DNA from: Nitrospira sp. ST-bin5
GTDB taxonomy: Bacteria; Nitrospirota; Nitrospiria; Nitrospirales; Nitrospiraceae
Length of the DNA: 64,000 bases
Reading direction: 5' to 3'
Assembly: GCA_002083555.1 (NCBI GenBank)
Contig: MSXN01000007.1
Coordinates: 1-64,000, forward strand
Shown here one piece after another: positions 1 to 8,037 of the stretch (its first letter is position 1; the number at the start of each line of letters is the position of its first letter). Under the pieces are notes generated by a model. The model did no database searches. It saw nothing but the letters and a program-made list of their open reading frames with translations, and was not told where the DNA came from. The translations under genes and the position numbers were made by a program.

Positions 1-330
1 CAGCGGGCCTTAGAGCTTTTTTTCGATCAGGTCCTTCAACGCCGCATTCTCCAGCGACAGGTCGGCATACATCCGCTTGAGTCGGCCGTTCTCGTGCTCC
101 AATTCCTTCAGCCGCTTCACATCCGACGCCTCCAGCCCGCCGTATTTGGCTTTCCACTTGTAGTACGTCGCGGAACTGATCCCGTACTTCCGCCAAATCT
201 CATTGACCGGGCGGCCGGCATCGGCCTCTTTCAGAATCGACACGATCTGCGTTTCGGTGAACTTCGACTGGCGCATGGGAACCTCCTGGCTAGGATGACT
301 ATTGTGCCAGAAAGTTCTCCTGATGACTGT
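1..330 (-). mobile_element. Edge of an IS3-family insertion sequence
   Basis: The orfA reading frame of an IS3-family element lies at the window edge, so orfB (the DDE integrase part) should lie outside the window. The outer terminal repeat should fall within roughly 50-80 bases upstream of orfA, between about 300 and 350. I could not fix it without the other end, so the right boundary is approximate. Confidence 0.6.
10..276 (-). CDS. IS3-family transposase OrfA
   Basis: The 88-residue protein is the DNA-binding half of an IS3-family transposase. Residues about 6-46 form the helix-turn-helix typical of this group (KFTETQIVSILKEADAG, then YGISSATYYKWKAKYGG). Residues about 55-88 are a leucine-rich coiled coil (LKELEHENGRLKRMYADL) used for dimerisation with OrfAB. 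The stop codon lies at position 10. In intact elements orfB overlaps the 3' end and is made by -1 frameshifting, but that part is outside the window. The length fits full-size OrfA, so this copy is not visibly damaged. Confidence 0.9.
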   Translation of the reverse strand: MRQSKFTETQIVSILKEADAGRPVNEIWRKYGISSATYYKWKAKYGGLEASDVKRLKELEHENGRLKRMYADLSLENAALKDLIEKKL

Positions 331-444
331 CTCGATCTAGGGGGAGCTTACGGTCGCTTAGTGATTTTGTCCTGTTCGTCTTACGGCCTAGCTTTTTTGT
401 CTGGTGACCACTTGGGGGCACTGGTAAAGTCAGGGTACCGCTGA

Positions 445-1110
445 TCACATCATCAGAATTTCTGGATCCTTATCTCCGGATGTAACATGATGTCTTAGAA
501 CATACTTTTGAATATTCGGGATTGAATCACGTACGATTACTTCCAGTATCTTATCATTGTGCCCTCTAAGTTTTTGCCATTCTCTATATGGTAAATCACC
601 TAAAGGAGTAAAGGTTTGCAGGCCGCGCCGTGCAGCTTTTCGTATTGTTGAGCCAGAGTTTATTGGACTAATTTCCATGTTGTTTAAATAATCCCTTGCC
701 AATTTCTGTGTATCAACAACTAAAACCAAACGCTTCCTACCTCGATTGATCCGTGCTTGCAGTAAACGCTGTGTGGCCTGCCCATTACTCCAAAAGAAGA
801 TCCGACTATTTAACATCATGAGCCAATCTTCTGGGGTAAGATTGTCATCTAAAATTTGTGATAAGGCCTTCTCGCTCAGTGGCTTATTGTCATTGATTAT
901 AATAGTACCCTTGGTGGGATGACATAATGGGACAGGGAATGGCCTACGTTGTTTTAGTAGCCGTTCACGCTCCTCTTTTTGATCGATGCCGAGTAGGTCA
1001 AGAATATTAGCCGTTGAAAGAAGGCCATACTTTTTCATCATCGGCCAGGCATCCGGTGCACTAACGTGAAATAATTCCGGGTGTAATCTGCATAGTTCTT
1101 CTGGCGTCAT
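445..1110 (-). CDS. Hypothetical protein, possibly DUF7002 family
   Basis: I do not recognise this 221-residue protein with certainty. The N-terminus (ELFHVSAPDAWPMMKKYGLLST) has a His, then a Trp, then a Gly-Leu-Leu-Ser pattern. I recall this from DUF7002 and, more loosely, from ADP-ribosyltransferase-fold proteins of the DarT kind. The middle is basic (RINRGRKRLVLVVDTQKL). There is no signal peptide or membrane segment, so it is probably cytoplasmic. No good Shine-Dalgarno precedes the ATG. The gene stands alone between the insertion sequence and a flavin-binding protein, and base composition is lower in GC than the core genes to the right. Function unknown. Confidence 0.6.
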   Translation of the reverse strand: MTPEELCRLHPELFHVSAPDAWPMMKKYGLLSTANILDLLGIDQKEERERLLKQRRPFPVPLCHPTKGTIIINDNKPLSEKALSQILDDNLTPEDWLMMLNSRIFFWSNGQATQRLLQARINRGRKRLVLVVDTQKLARDYLNNMEISPINSGSTIRKAARRGLQTFTPLGDLPYREWQKLRGHNDKILEVIVRDSIPNIQKYVLRHHVTSGDKDPEILMM

Positions 1111-1263
1111 TTAATCTTGTGACTCCGAAATAATAGAATCTGAAAACTATGAATTAGTGTTAGCGAGAATGTTCGTGCGAAAACGGGTGTTTCCCACTGT
1201 CAGACTACTTAGCCAACTGATCCTTCGTGCAACGACGGGAACCTAATTGGATCTACTGCGCTC

Positions 1264-1863
1264 TTAGGTTCGGAGTGAGGCAAGTTGTGCCTCTAATTCG
1301 GCGATACGAGTTCTTAACGGCGCAATTGCCTCCTCGACCTCATCGAGAGAATAGCGTGGAGTAATATGTTTTGAACAGTTCCAGTCAAATGACAGCACCT
1401 CAATAAGGATAATCCTTTCCACTTTGACCTGTATGTCTCTCTGTGCAAGTTGTTCCGCCAACGCTGGATGCTCCCGAATATCTTCCACTCGCACACGACC
1501 GAGAATCTTCAACCGTGACCGATTCTTGTAGTCCATGAGAAAGAGCGCCACTCGGCCGTTCGCGTTAAAATTACCCGTACTCAGCAATTGACGGTTTCCC
1601 CGGTAGTCAACGAACGCGAGGGTGAAGGGATCAAGCACTTTCAAAAAACCTTTCGGTCCGCCCCGATGTTGGATATAGGGCCAGCCGGTTTCACCGACTG
1701 AGCCTAGATAGAAACTGTCACGATCGGCAATAAAGCGAACCTCTGCTTCGCCGAGCGGATCGTGGTCAGGAGCGTCGGCGATCATTAACGCACGTCTGTA
1801 GTACCGTCGCTGTGCTGCACGGACCGACTCAGTCATCATCATCTGAAGATATTTCCCTGTCAT
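1264..1863 (-). CDS. Pyridoxamine 5'-phosphate oxidase-family flavoprotein
   Basis: The 199-residue protein belongs to the PNPOx-like split-barrel flavin-binding superfamily. The core strands are visible: FIADRDSFYLGSVGETGWPYIQHRGGPKGFLKV (about 45-77), then LAFVDYRGNRQLLSTGNFNANGRVALFLMDY (about 83-113) and RLKILGRVRVE. The WPYIQHRGGPKGF stretch is characteristic of a PPOX subgroup whose substrate is unknown. The C-terminus carries a short coiled coil (IAELEAQLASL). A GAGGG ribosome site precedes the ATG. It is not expected to be the vitamin B6 enzyme PdxH, which has a different C-terminal signature. Confidence 0.85.
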   Translation of the reverse strand: MTGKYLQMMMTESVRAAQRRYYRRALMIADAPDHDPLGEAEVRFIADRDSFYLGSVGETGWPYIQHRGGPKGFLKVLDPFTLAFVDYRGNRQLLSTGNFNANGRVALFLMDYKNRSRLKILGRVRVEDIREHPALAEQLAQRDIQVKVERIILIEVLSFDWNCSKHITPRYSLDEVEEAIAPLRTRIAELEAQLASLRT

Positions 1864-2468
1864 AGTCTTACCCTCCCTCAGGGTGATGGGGGGACGGCCT
1901 GAAATGGTATTCCCATCATCCGGTTGACCCGTCAGAACATAATGAAGCCCAATCCGTTATCCAGGACGCGTCAAAGATTCAAGAACCTTGACGTTCCAGG
2001 CAACGTGTCATTATTCAGACTTGCCACTCCACATGTCGGCAGGTTTCTCATCGCTCCAAACACCTCGGCACATCCGTATGACGTGCCATGGGGCAACTCA
2101 TATGCTCTATTACTCCGTACGCGATGTGGGTGCATTGGCTTGGCGATATCCAGTGGCCAGTCTAGGCAGATACAGTCTTGAAAATAGCGTACCGACTCCT
2201 TGGGTGCGGTATTCGGTCGGGCAGACTGGCGACCGCATACTGCGGAGTGTGTATGAGAGACGATTGAGGAATGTTGTCGACTCCTTCTCAACGAGTGTTG
2301 TGACTGGAGCTGGATTACCCGCGCACCCACTGCTCCAGTATGATGTAACATGTGGAGCTTAACCCGAGAAGTTGTGGCACTGATTGTCTTACTCGTGGTG
2401 GCGTATCCTCTCTCCTCGACTGTAACCGAGGTGTTGGTTAGCCTATCAATGAAAAGGTCATGCCACCT
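1864..2468 (+). other. Intergenic stretch without a convincing gene
   Basis: About 600 bases between the PPOX-family gene and ogt. Several overlapping reading frames on both strands exist, but their translations are low-complexity, lack recognisable motifs and have no ribosome sites. I see no RNA gene and no terminal repeats. It may be decayed DNA. Confidence 0.5.
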
Positions 2469-3017
2469 TTAGCCTATTCCTTCGTGGCAAAGACTTACCC
2501 TCCGCTTTGTTGGTATCTCATGCTCGATTAAATACTGCTTCTGCCCAACGCCACCGCCGTATCCAGTTAAGCGGCCACCGACACCTATCACCCTATGGCA
2601 GGGAATAATGAGGGACATAGGATTTCTCCGCGAGGCGCCTCCAACAGCTCTGGATCCCTTGGGCTTCCCGATAAGCGTTGCGAGTTCGGAATAGGAGATC
2701 GTTCGTCCGATTTTTATGTGGCGCAACTCCTTCCACACCCGTAGTTCAAACGGCGTTCCCCTCAGATCGACCATTAATTCAAACAGTTCGTTGAACCGGC
2801 CGTTGAAATAGAATTGCAACCACCGTTTGGCATCGTCGATAACGGAATGGCTCCGCCATTCGATTCTTTCAGTCGAAAACCACCGACTGAGCCGTGCCAT
2901 TAACAATTGTTGTCGAGATGGCGTCACAAACTCCAATGCACAGAGCCCACGTGCAGACGCAATAGCCTGCATGTTCCCAATGGGAGTTTCAATGATCTCT
3001 GCACTCAGAAGATTCAT
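2469..3017 (-). CDS. ogt: Methylated-DNA--protein-cysteine methyltransferase
   Basis: This 182-residue protein repairs O6-alkylguanine by transferring the alkyl group irreversibly to its own cysteine. The C-terminal Ada/Ogt domain is clear: the helix-turn-helix part (ISYSELATLIGKPKGSRAVGGASRRNP) is followed by the acceptor motif IPCHRVIG and the GRLTGYGGG wing. The start was set at 3017 because AGGAGGG lies 6 bases upstream; an in-frame codon at 3056 has no such site. The gene overlaps the end of alkA by 29 bases, so the two alkylation-repair genes are translationally linked. Length and motifs are those of an intact enzyme. Confidence 0.95.
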   Translation of the reverse strand: MNLLSAEIIETPIGNMQAIASARGLCALEFVTPSRQQLLMARLSRWFSTERIEWRSHSVIDDAKRWLQFYFNGRFNELFELMVDLRGTPFELRVWKELRHIKIGRTISYSELATLIGKPKGSRAVGGASRRNPMSLIIPCHRVIGVGGRLTGYGGGVGQKQYLIEHEIPTKRRVSLCHEGIG

Positions 3018-4005
3018 GTGTGTCCCTCCTATACGTGTTGTGTCGTTTGGGAGCATCGGACGAAAGCGAATGCCACAAGGCCATGGTCGCGTAGGCCCGC
3101 CAGGGTCGCCACGATTCCGCCATGGCGAGAATCTTCTTAGGCCTGCGTTCCCCTAATGCGTGTTTCACGCCCAAGTCGGTGTGGGGAAAAGCGTCCGGCC
3201 AGGACAGGGCTCGCATGGCGATGTACTGTGCCGTCCACTCGCCGATTCCAGGCAACTCTCGTAATTTCGCAATGGTTTGGGAAATCGGTGCTTCTGGACT
3301 CAGTACAATAGTCTGATTGGCGACGGCCTGTGCAAGCGCAATGATAGAGGCGGCTCTTTTTGCTGTTATGCCTGTAGCCGTTAAATCGCTGCAGATGCAG
3401 TGAGCCAGTATTTGGGCATTAGGGAATGTTTTAACCACCATTGTGTCAGGTGTGTTTACTGTGTCTCCGAATCGCTGGGCGATGCGCCCAACAAGAGTCC
3501 GTGCAGCCTTGATGGACACTTGTTGCCCGACGATCGCACGTACTCCCACCTCAAATCCGTCTACGGCACCAGGAACCCGTAAGCCAACAATGGGCAGTAA
3601 AGCCTGTATCGCTGGAGCAACATCCTGAGGATTGTGAAACACATCAAATAATCGCCCCACGCGTTCGAGCACCTGTGGGATCACATCAGACAACGATGAT
3701 GATATTGTGACTCTCAAGGCTGGCGTATGGGGACTCAGAGATACATCGACCCATCCGACATATGCCTTCCCCATCGATTCAAGTGTGAGACTGCGGAGGT
3801 AGTGTCCTTTGTTGAGATGCTCGACTTGCGCAATGAGTCGGTCTGCAAGAAACGCAAGCAGTGCATCCCAGGCATACGGAGGATGAAATCCGAGCTCACA
3901 CTGCACCACATCATCACAACGAGGGTACGGTTCATGGACGCTAGAGAGTTTTGGATGGGGATATCTTTCTTTGGAAGCAGACAAAGTGACTCTTCTAACT
4001 CCCAT
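2989..4005 (-). CDS. alkA: DNA-3-methyladenine glycosylase II
   Basis: Base-excision glycosylase that removes alkylated purines such as 3-methyladenine. The AlkA N-terminal domain begins at about residue 38 (LGFHPPYAWDALLAFLADR). The helix-hairpin-helix motif is LPGIGEWTAQYIAMRALSWPDAFPHTDLG near residues 252-280, with the catalytic Asp in FPHTDLG. The protein ends about 15 residues after the conserved WRAYATMALWHSL. At 338 residues it is longer than E. coli AlkA (282); the first ~37 residues resemble no family member and the true start may be later. No Ada-type methyl-phosphotriester domain is attached. Ogt follows with a 29-base overlap, giving a compact alkylation-repair unit. Confidence 0.9.
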   Translation of the reverse strand: MGVRRVTLSASKERYPHPKLSSVHEPYPRCDDVVQCELGFHPPYAWDALLAFLADRLIAQVEHLNKGHYLRSLTLESMGKAYVGWVDVSLSPHTPALRVTISSSLSDVIPQVLERVGRLFDVFHNPQDVAPAIQALLPIVGLRVPGAVDGFEVGVRAIVGQQVSIKAARTLVGRIAQRFGDTVNTPDTMVVKTFPNAQILAHCICSDLTATGITAKRAASIIALAQAVANQTIVLSPEAPISQTIAKLRELPGIGEWTAQYIAMRALSWPDAFPHTDLGVKHALGERRPKKILAMAESWRPWRAYATMALWHSLSSDAPKRHNTYRRDTHESSECRDH

Positions 4006-4173
4006 AAAAAGCGAGCTCGCGCTTGTGTTTCCGTAGCGTCAGACCGAAATTCGAGCGTATAGATCTCTGTGCTCTCTCCGATGGTGTTCGCAGAAGCCGA
4101 TGCTGTCCTGGGCTATGACAGTGCACACACGTGCCTTGGATTTGTTGTGGTATCGCTCCCGGCTCTGCGTTGA

Positions 4174-4491
4174 CTAAAAGATGTCCATTAAACCTGGTGA
4201 GACATAATGATCCACCAGGTTGGCTAGTCCATGCACCGAAGGAAGACTCCATCCCATGCGTCCACCGATCTTGAGGCTGGCACAGTGAAATCGTGCACCA
4301 AGCCAATTCATGATCTTTGTCTCCGGCGAATGTTCCCAGACCAGCCCCGTCTCGTTGTCCCTTACGGCGGAACCGCCAAAATCCGTCAAAACCGTAAAGC
4401 GCGAGGCGTCTGATAACTGTTTGTCCCAGCTTTGCGATGGGTTTTCGTGGGCTACCGATGAATATGGGCAGTCGCATAAAGGACATACTGC
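4174..4491 (-). pseudogene. Remnant of a DUF1566 (Lcl C-terminal) protein
   Basis: The frame encodes SWDKQLSDASRFTVLTDF, then GGSAVRDNETGLVWEHSPE, then HCASLKIGGRMGWSLPSVHGL. This is the start of the DUF1566 domain as found in secreted proteins common in Nitrospira. The domain stops after VDHYVSPGLMDIF, so the C-terminal half is gone. The upstream signal peptide is also missing: the frame runs back without a start codon to the stop codon of the P460 gene at 4492. A TTG at 4389 is the only near-start. I read it as a decaying fragment, probably not translated. Confidence 0.75.
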
Positions 4492-5058
4492 CTACCGCCG
4501 AAGGCCGATGTGGCGATCCGCAAAGATATATTGCTGGTCCGATGCATGATGCTCATGGCATGACGAACATTTGGCCCGATCTGCTAGAGCAGCGCGATCG
4601 AGATAAGGCTCTCGCTGATGACCAAAGGCAAAGTAGCCCAAGTGTCCGGTCTGTGCTGGAAATATTTTGCTGTCCTTCACAAGAGCGGCTAACCCAGCAA
4701 AATAGATTTCGTGGACGAGACCATCTTCATCGGGTTCGCCTAACGCCACGAATTCTTTCACAATCATGGTTCCCTCAGGCCACAGACCAGTTTTCATATA
4801 GGCTTCATAAGCCCATGGCTTCACGTATGTATTTATGATTTCATTCGTTGGTATTGGCTTGTTTTCGATAATATTGACGGAACCTTTTGGTAGAATCGTC
4901 GATCCAACATGCGTCCATCCACGGTAGCCGGCTGGCCGATCAAGCGAACCATCCTTATTGAAAGCAACCTTTTCTTCGGCTGCGATGCCTGTTCCTACCA
5001 TGAACGCCGATACGATAAGAGTCCCCATGAGTAGAACCATTTTGCCGATCGTTTCCAT
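4492..5058 (-). CDS. Cytochrome P460-family protein
   Basis: A 188-residue secreted haem protein. Residues 1-27 are a signal peptide (positive start, hydrophobic LLMGTLIVSAFMVGTGIAA). The P460 core follows: GYRGWTHVGSTILP, an aromatic VKPWAYEAYMKTGLWPEGTMIVKEF, then a single CSSCH haem-attachment motif near residue 165. Cytochrome P460 proteins carry a haem c cross-linked to a lysine and oxidise hydroxylamine to NO or N2O; whether this one is catalytic cannot be told from sequence. Expected location is the periplasm. The stop codon is in frame with the DUF1566 remnant downstream. One of three paralogues in this window. Confidence 0.88.
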   Translation of the reverse strand: METIGKMVLLMGTLIVSAFMVGTGIAAEEKVAFNKDGSLDRPAGYRGWTHVGSTILPKGSVNIIENKPIPTNEIINTYVKPWAYEAYMKTGLWPEGTMIVKEFVALGEPDEDGLVHEIYFAGLAALVKDSKIFPAQTGHLGYFAFGHQREPYLDRAALADRAKCSSCHEHHASDQQYIFADRHIGLRR

Positions 5059-5197
5059 CGCATTCTCCTTTGTGTTTGAAAGTCGGCTCGTGGTCTCAAA
5101 TAATGACTAGAGTACTATTCTCAACACCACTCGATATTCAGGTGGATCACATAATCATTCCTCTGCGTGATTATGTGGACATCACGCATGTACATCA

Positions 5198-6517
5198 TCA
5201 TGATTGGTCATACGTGGCGATGCCCTGCGGTCGGGACCGATAGTGCACCCCGTCCTGGCCAAGATGCCGTGAATGGGCAATGGACGGAATCCCCTGGTCA
5301 TCAAGCCGCAGGCTGTGTAAAATATTGCCTTCTTCACTCTTGTTCTCATCGGTTTGATTGATCCGTTGGCAAATCACGTAGAGAAACGTCTCGTCCGGAG
5401 ACAGCGCGCATTGAAACGCGGTACTTCCTGGCTGACTGAACATTCGGTTGTTAATGAACCACTCCCCTGGGTGTGGGAGCTGCAAGCGGCTGATTTCGAT
5501 GGGTTTCACGGCCCGCTCTCCGGAAATATCGTATGAACTCACGGTTGCTGCTTTCTCGTCTTTGTCGGTACGAGGCAAGTTATTGATCGTATAGAGGCGG
5601 GTGCCTCCTTTGTTGGGCAACACCCAGCAAATATCCTGACCACCATTGGGGACGGAGCCAAGAAATGTCATCGCCCCTTCCTTATTGAAACGATAGACAC
5701 CCAATTCATTGCGGGTGACAAAACCAACGTAAAGTAGTGGTTCCGTAGGATGTGCCCAGATGCCTAAAGGCATCGACGGAACGCCGTCCATGCCCTTATA
5801 CTTATAGCCGGCATTCGTCTCAGGTAACTGCATACGATCTCGCTCAGTGAGCCGGCCATCTCGTCCCACCTGAAAGACATGGAGTTGCCCCTGCACGCTC
5901 GGCTTGGTGCCAGCCAGAAACGATCTCGTCCCTTCACCGTCGAAATCCACATCGACCTGAAAGTCATTGCCGAATGCAACTTGGAGGTTGGACTGTGGAA
6001 CGTAGACTTGGGTCGGCTTTTGCGAGTTTTCGACATCGATTTTGGATACAAATCGTAGTGCACCGTTGTTTTCTACGGCGAACGAGACATAGCTCGCCTT
6101 CGCTGCGCCACGCAACGCCTCAATCTGATGATAATCCTCATTTCGATTTGACACGAGCAGTGTCATGCCACTGAGCGAGAGACTATTGGGGGCGACACCG
6201 TGCGATAGAAACGGCGACCCCTTCACATGCCGTAACGACCCATCAGGCTGAATATCGAAGACGGCAATGGTATTGCTGTGTGTGTTGACCGTAAAGAGAC
6301 GCTTCCCGTCCTGGCTGACAATCAACGGGGTGTCGTTGTCATGTGGGCCGAGCTTGCCATGGGTGTCATTGTTGATGCCCGTGCCCCCTGTATAAAATGG
6401 ATTGCCAGGCAAGGGCGTGAGCGTCCCATCGTCGTTTCGTGTATAGCCTAGCACTGCATTCTGGCCTTCACGAATGTCGTTGGTCTGGATGTACAAATAA
6501 CGATCTTGGACTTTCAT
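5198..6517 (-). CDS. Lactonase-family beta-propeller protein
   Basis: A 439-residue protein of the YkgB/6-phosphogluconolactonase-like seven-bladed propeller family. Repeated blade motifs are visible: YLYIQTNDIREGQNAVLGY, RLFTVNTHSNTIAVFDIQPDGSLRHV, LYVGFVTRNELGVYRF, TRLYTINNLPRT and FLYVICQRI. Start 6517 was chosen because AGGAGG lies 10 bases upstream, and the extra 18 residues of the longer frame look untranslated. No signal peptide is evident after this start, so a cytoplasmic protein is likely. The actual substrate is unknown; many members act on sugar lactones, others are uncharacterised. It stands alone between P460 and thioredoxin-fold genes. Confidence 0.85.
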   Translation of the reverse strand: MKVQDRYLYIQTNDIREGQNAVLGYTRNDDGTLTPLPGNPFYTGGTGINNDTHGKLGPHDNDTPLIVSQDGKRLFTVNTHSNTIAVFDIQPDGSLRHVKGSPFLSHGVAPNSLSLSGMTLLVSNRNEDYHQIEALRGAAKASYVSFAVENNGALRFVSKIDVENSQKPTQVYVPQSNLQVAFGNDFQVDVDFDGEGTRSFLAGTKPSVQGQLHVFQVGRDGRLTERDRMQLPETNAGYKYKGMDGVPSMPLGIWAHPTEPLLYVGFVTRNELGVYRFNKEGAMTFLGSVPNGGQDICWVLPNKGGTRLYTINNLPRTDKDEKAATVSSYDISGERAVKPIEISRLQLPHPGEWFINNRMFSQPGSTAFQCALSPDETFLYVICQRINQTDENKSEEGNILHSLRLDDQGIPSIAHSRHLGQDGVHYRSRPQGIATYDQS

Positions 6518-6765
6518 GGTCGTTGCGCCTCCTATTTTGTACGAAGTAGGTGCCTTTTGAGCACTAAACACATATCAACACTAAAGACGTTTCACTGAAA
6601 TAGCTGTAATAACAGGAGCACGTGCTGAAGACCGTTCTGATACCGCCCCATACACGTCTCAGTTAATTCGGAAGCACACTTCCAGCGCGTCTCAGCAACA
6701 TGCTATTTCGAATCTTCTGTACGCACGATGGGAGGTGGAATCCTTCTCCCCGACGCAGCCGATTG

Positions 6766-7263
6766 TCAGGCCGACTCTGTGGTAACCGAGGAGAGATAGT
6801 CCGCGGACGCAATAAGACCTTCCGCGTCGAGCGTAAATCCTCCGTAGATAGGTTCCCCAGATGGATTGATGACGATGAACCATGGAGTCCCACGTGTGTG
6901 GTAATCAGACATGATCGTAGGATATCCGCGTTCCGGCGCGTCGTATCCGAACGGCACTTGAAGATCGTAGAGTAGCTGAGCGTCCCGCATCCGTTCGAAT
7001 GTATTCACCTCTTTGCCTTCAAAGACGGTCTGTACGACGGCAAAGCCAAATCCCTTTGGAGAGAGGGCCTTCACCAGCCTTTTCATTGTCGGAAAACCAG
7101 TGGAATGGCATCCAGGACACCAATGTTGGAAACAAAAGATGATTCTATATCCTGTGCCAAGATCGGCTAGCTTCAGCGGAGCACACGGTCGGCCATAACC
7201 GTTCAGCCATCGGCTGACGCGTAGTTCCGGAGCCTTGAGAAGCGACGACGCCTGTTGATTCAT
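6766..7263 (-). CDS. Thioredoxin-fold (AhpC/TlpA-like) protein
   Basis: The 165-residue protein has a thioredoxin fold with a CPGC active site in IIFCFQHWCPGCHSTGFPTM at about residues 43-62, preceded by a strand and followed by the typical helix. The cis-proline region appears as RGTPWFIVINPSGEPIYGGF near residue 128. No signal peptide is seen, so it is probably cytoplasmic. AGAGGA lies just upstream of the ATG. It resembles peroxiredoxin or redoxin proteins more than the disulfide isomerases. MsrA follows upstream in the same direction 46 bases away, suggesting a shared role in thiol or methionine redox repair. Confidence 0.8.
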   Translation of the reverse strand: MNQQASSLLKAPELRVSRWLNGYGRPCAPLKLADLGTGYRIIFCFQHWCPGCHSTGFPTMKRLVKALSPKGFGFAVVQTVFEGKEVNTFERMRDAQLLYDLQVPFGYDAPERGYPTIMSDYHTRGTPWFIVINPSGEPIYGGFTLDAEGLIASADYLSSVTTESA

Positions 7264-7309
7264 ATCTATCCTCTTGGGCAGATGTATCCGTTCCTAGTGA
7301 CTCACACAT

Positions 7310-7813
7310 TCACGCCGGCTTCGGGAGTTTCCAGTTAGGTCTCACGAAATGGCAGGTGTACCCCTGAGGGTTATGCTTGAGATAGTCCTGGTGTTCGGGC
7401 TCCGCTATCCAAAATGGTCCTGCAGGGTGGACTTCCGTGACTACCTTTCCTGGCCAAATTCCCGAGGCATCAATCTCTCCGATTATCCGTTCCGCCGTCA
7501 GGCGTTGCGCATCGGACGTGTAATAAATCCCAGAACGATAGGACGTTCCTCGATCGTTGCCCTGACGATTGATGGTGGTGGGGTCATGGATCTGAAAAAA
7601 TACTTCCAATAAGCCTCGAAACGGCAGCTGATCCGGGTCGAAAACCACTTCGATTGCTTCGGCATGGGTTCCATGATTGCGATAAGTCGCATTCGATACG
7701 TCGCCGCCGCTGTAGCCCACTCGCGTGGAGAGCACCCCGGGCAGTTTACGAATCAGATCCTGCATCCCCCAAAAACATCCACCCGCTAAAATCACTGTCT
7801 CTGCTCGGCTCAT
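7310..7813 (-). CDS. msrA: Peptide-methionine (S)-S-oxide reductase
   Basis: MsrA reduces the S form of methionine sulfoxide in proteins and free methionine. The catalytic motif GGCFWG is at residues 11-16 with Cys13 as nucleophile. Further family motifs follow: GVLSTRVGYSGG, TYRNHGTHAEAIEV, FFQIHDPTTINRQGNDRGTSYRS and the C-terminal EHQDYLKHNPQGYTCHF. The start was placed at 7813 because GGAGA precedes it by 7 bases; the in-frame ATG four codons earlier has none. Full length at 167 residues, without an MsrB fusion. Transcribed together with the thioredoxin-fold gene, which could supply electrons (inference). Confidence 0.96.
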   Translation of the reverse strand: MSRAETVILAGGCFWGMQDLIRKLPGVLSTRVGYSGGDVSNATYRNHGTHAEAIEVVFDPDQLPFRGLLEVFFQIHDPTTINRQGNDRGTSYRSGIYYTSDAQRLTAERIIGEIDASGIWPGKVVTEVHPAGPFWIAEPEHQDYLKHNPQGYTCHFVRPNWKLPKPA

Positions 7814-8037
7814 GGCGGTCTCCATTCAAGAACATGGTTTAGCCTAGTTTAGTGGTTCGTAGTTGACGGGGTTTCTTCAGACCTCTCATGAACTTCATAA
7901 TCATAACGTCCACATTCTTATTACCGGCGACCGCGTATTTTTATCTTGAGGACTGTCCTTTTCTGGACACCCACAAGACGCGTTCTATCCCAGGATCTCC
8001 CAAGAGTCTTTAGCGACCACATTTAGGGCAGATGTAG

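Noticed and set aside
1924..2362. Overlapping open frames on both strands left of ogt
   Set aside because: No ribosome site, no homologous motif, and several frames overlap each other with equal support.
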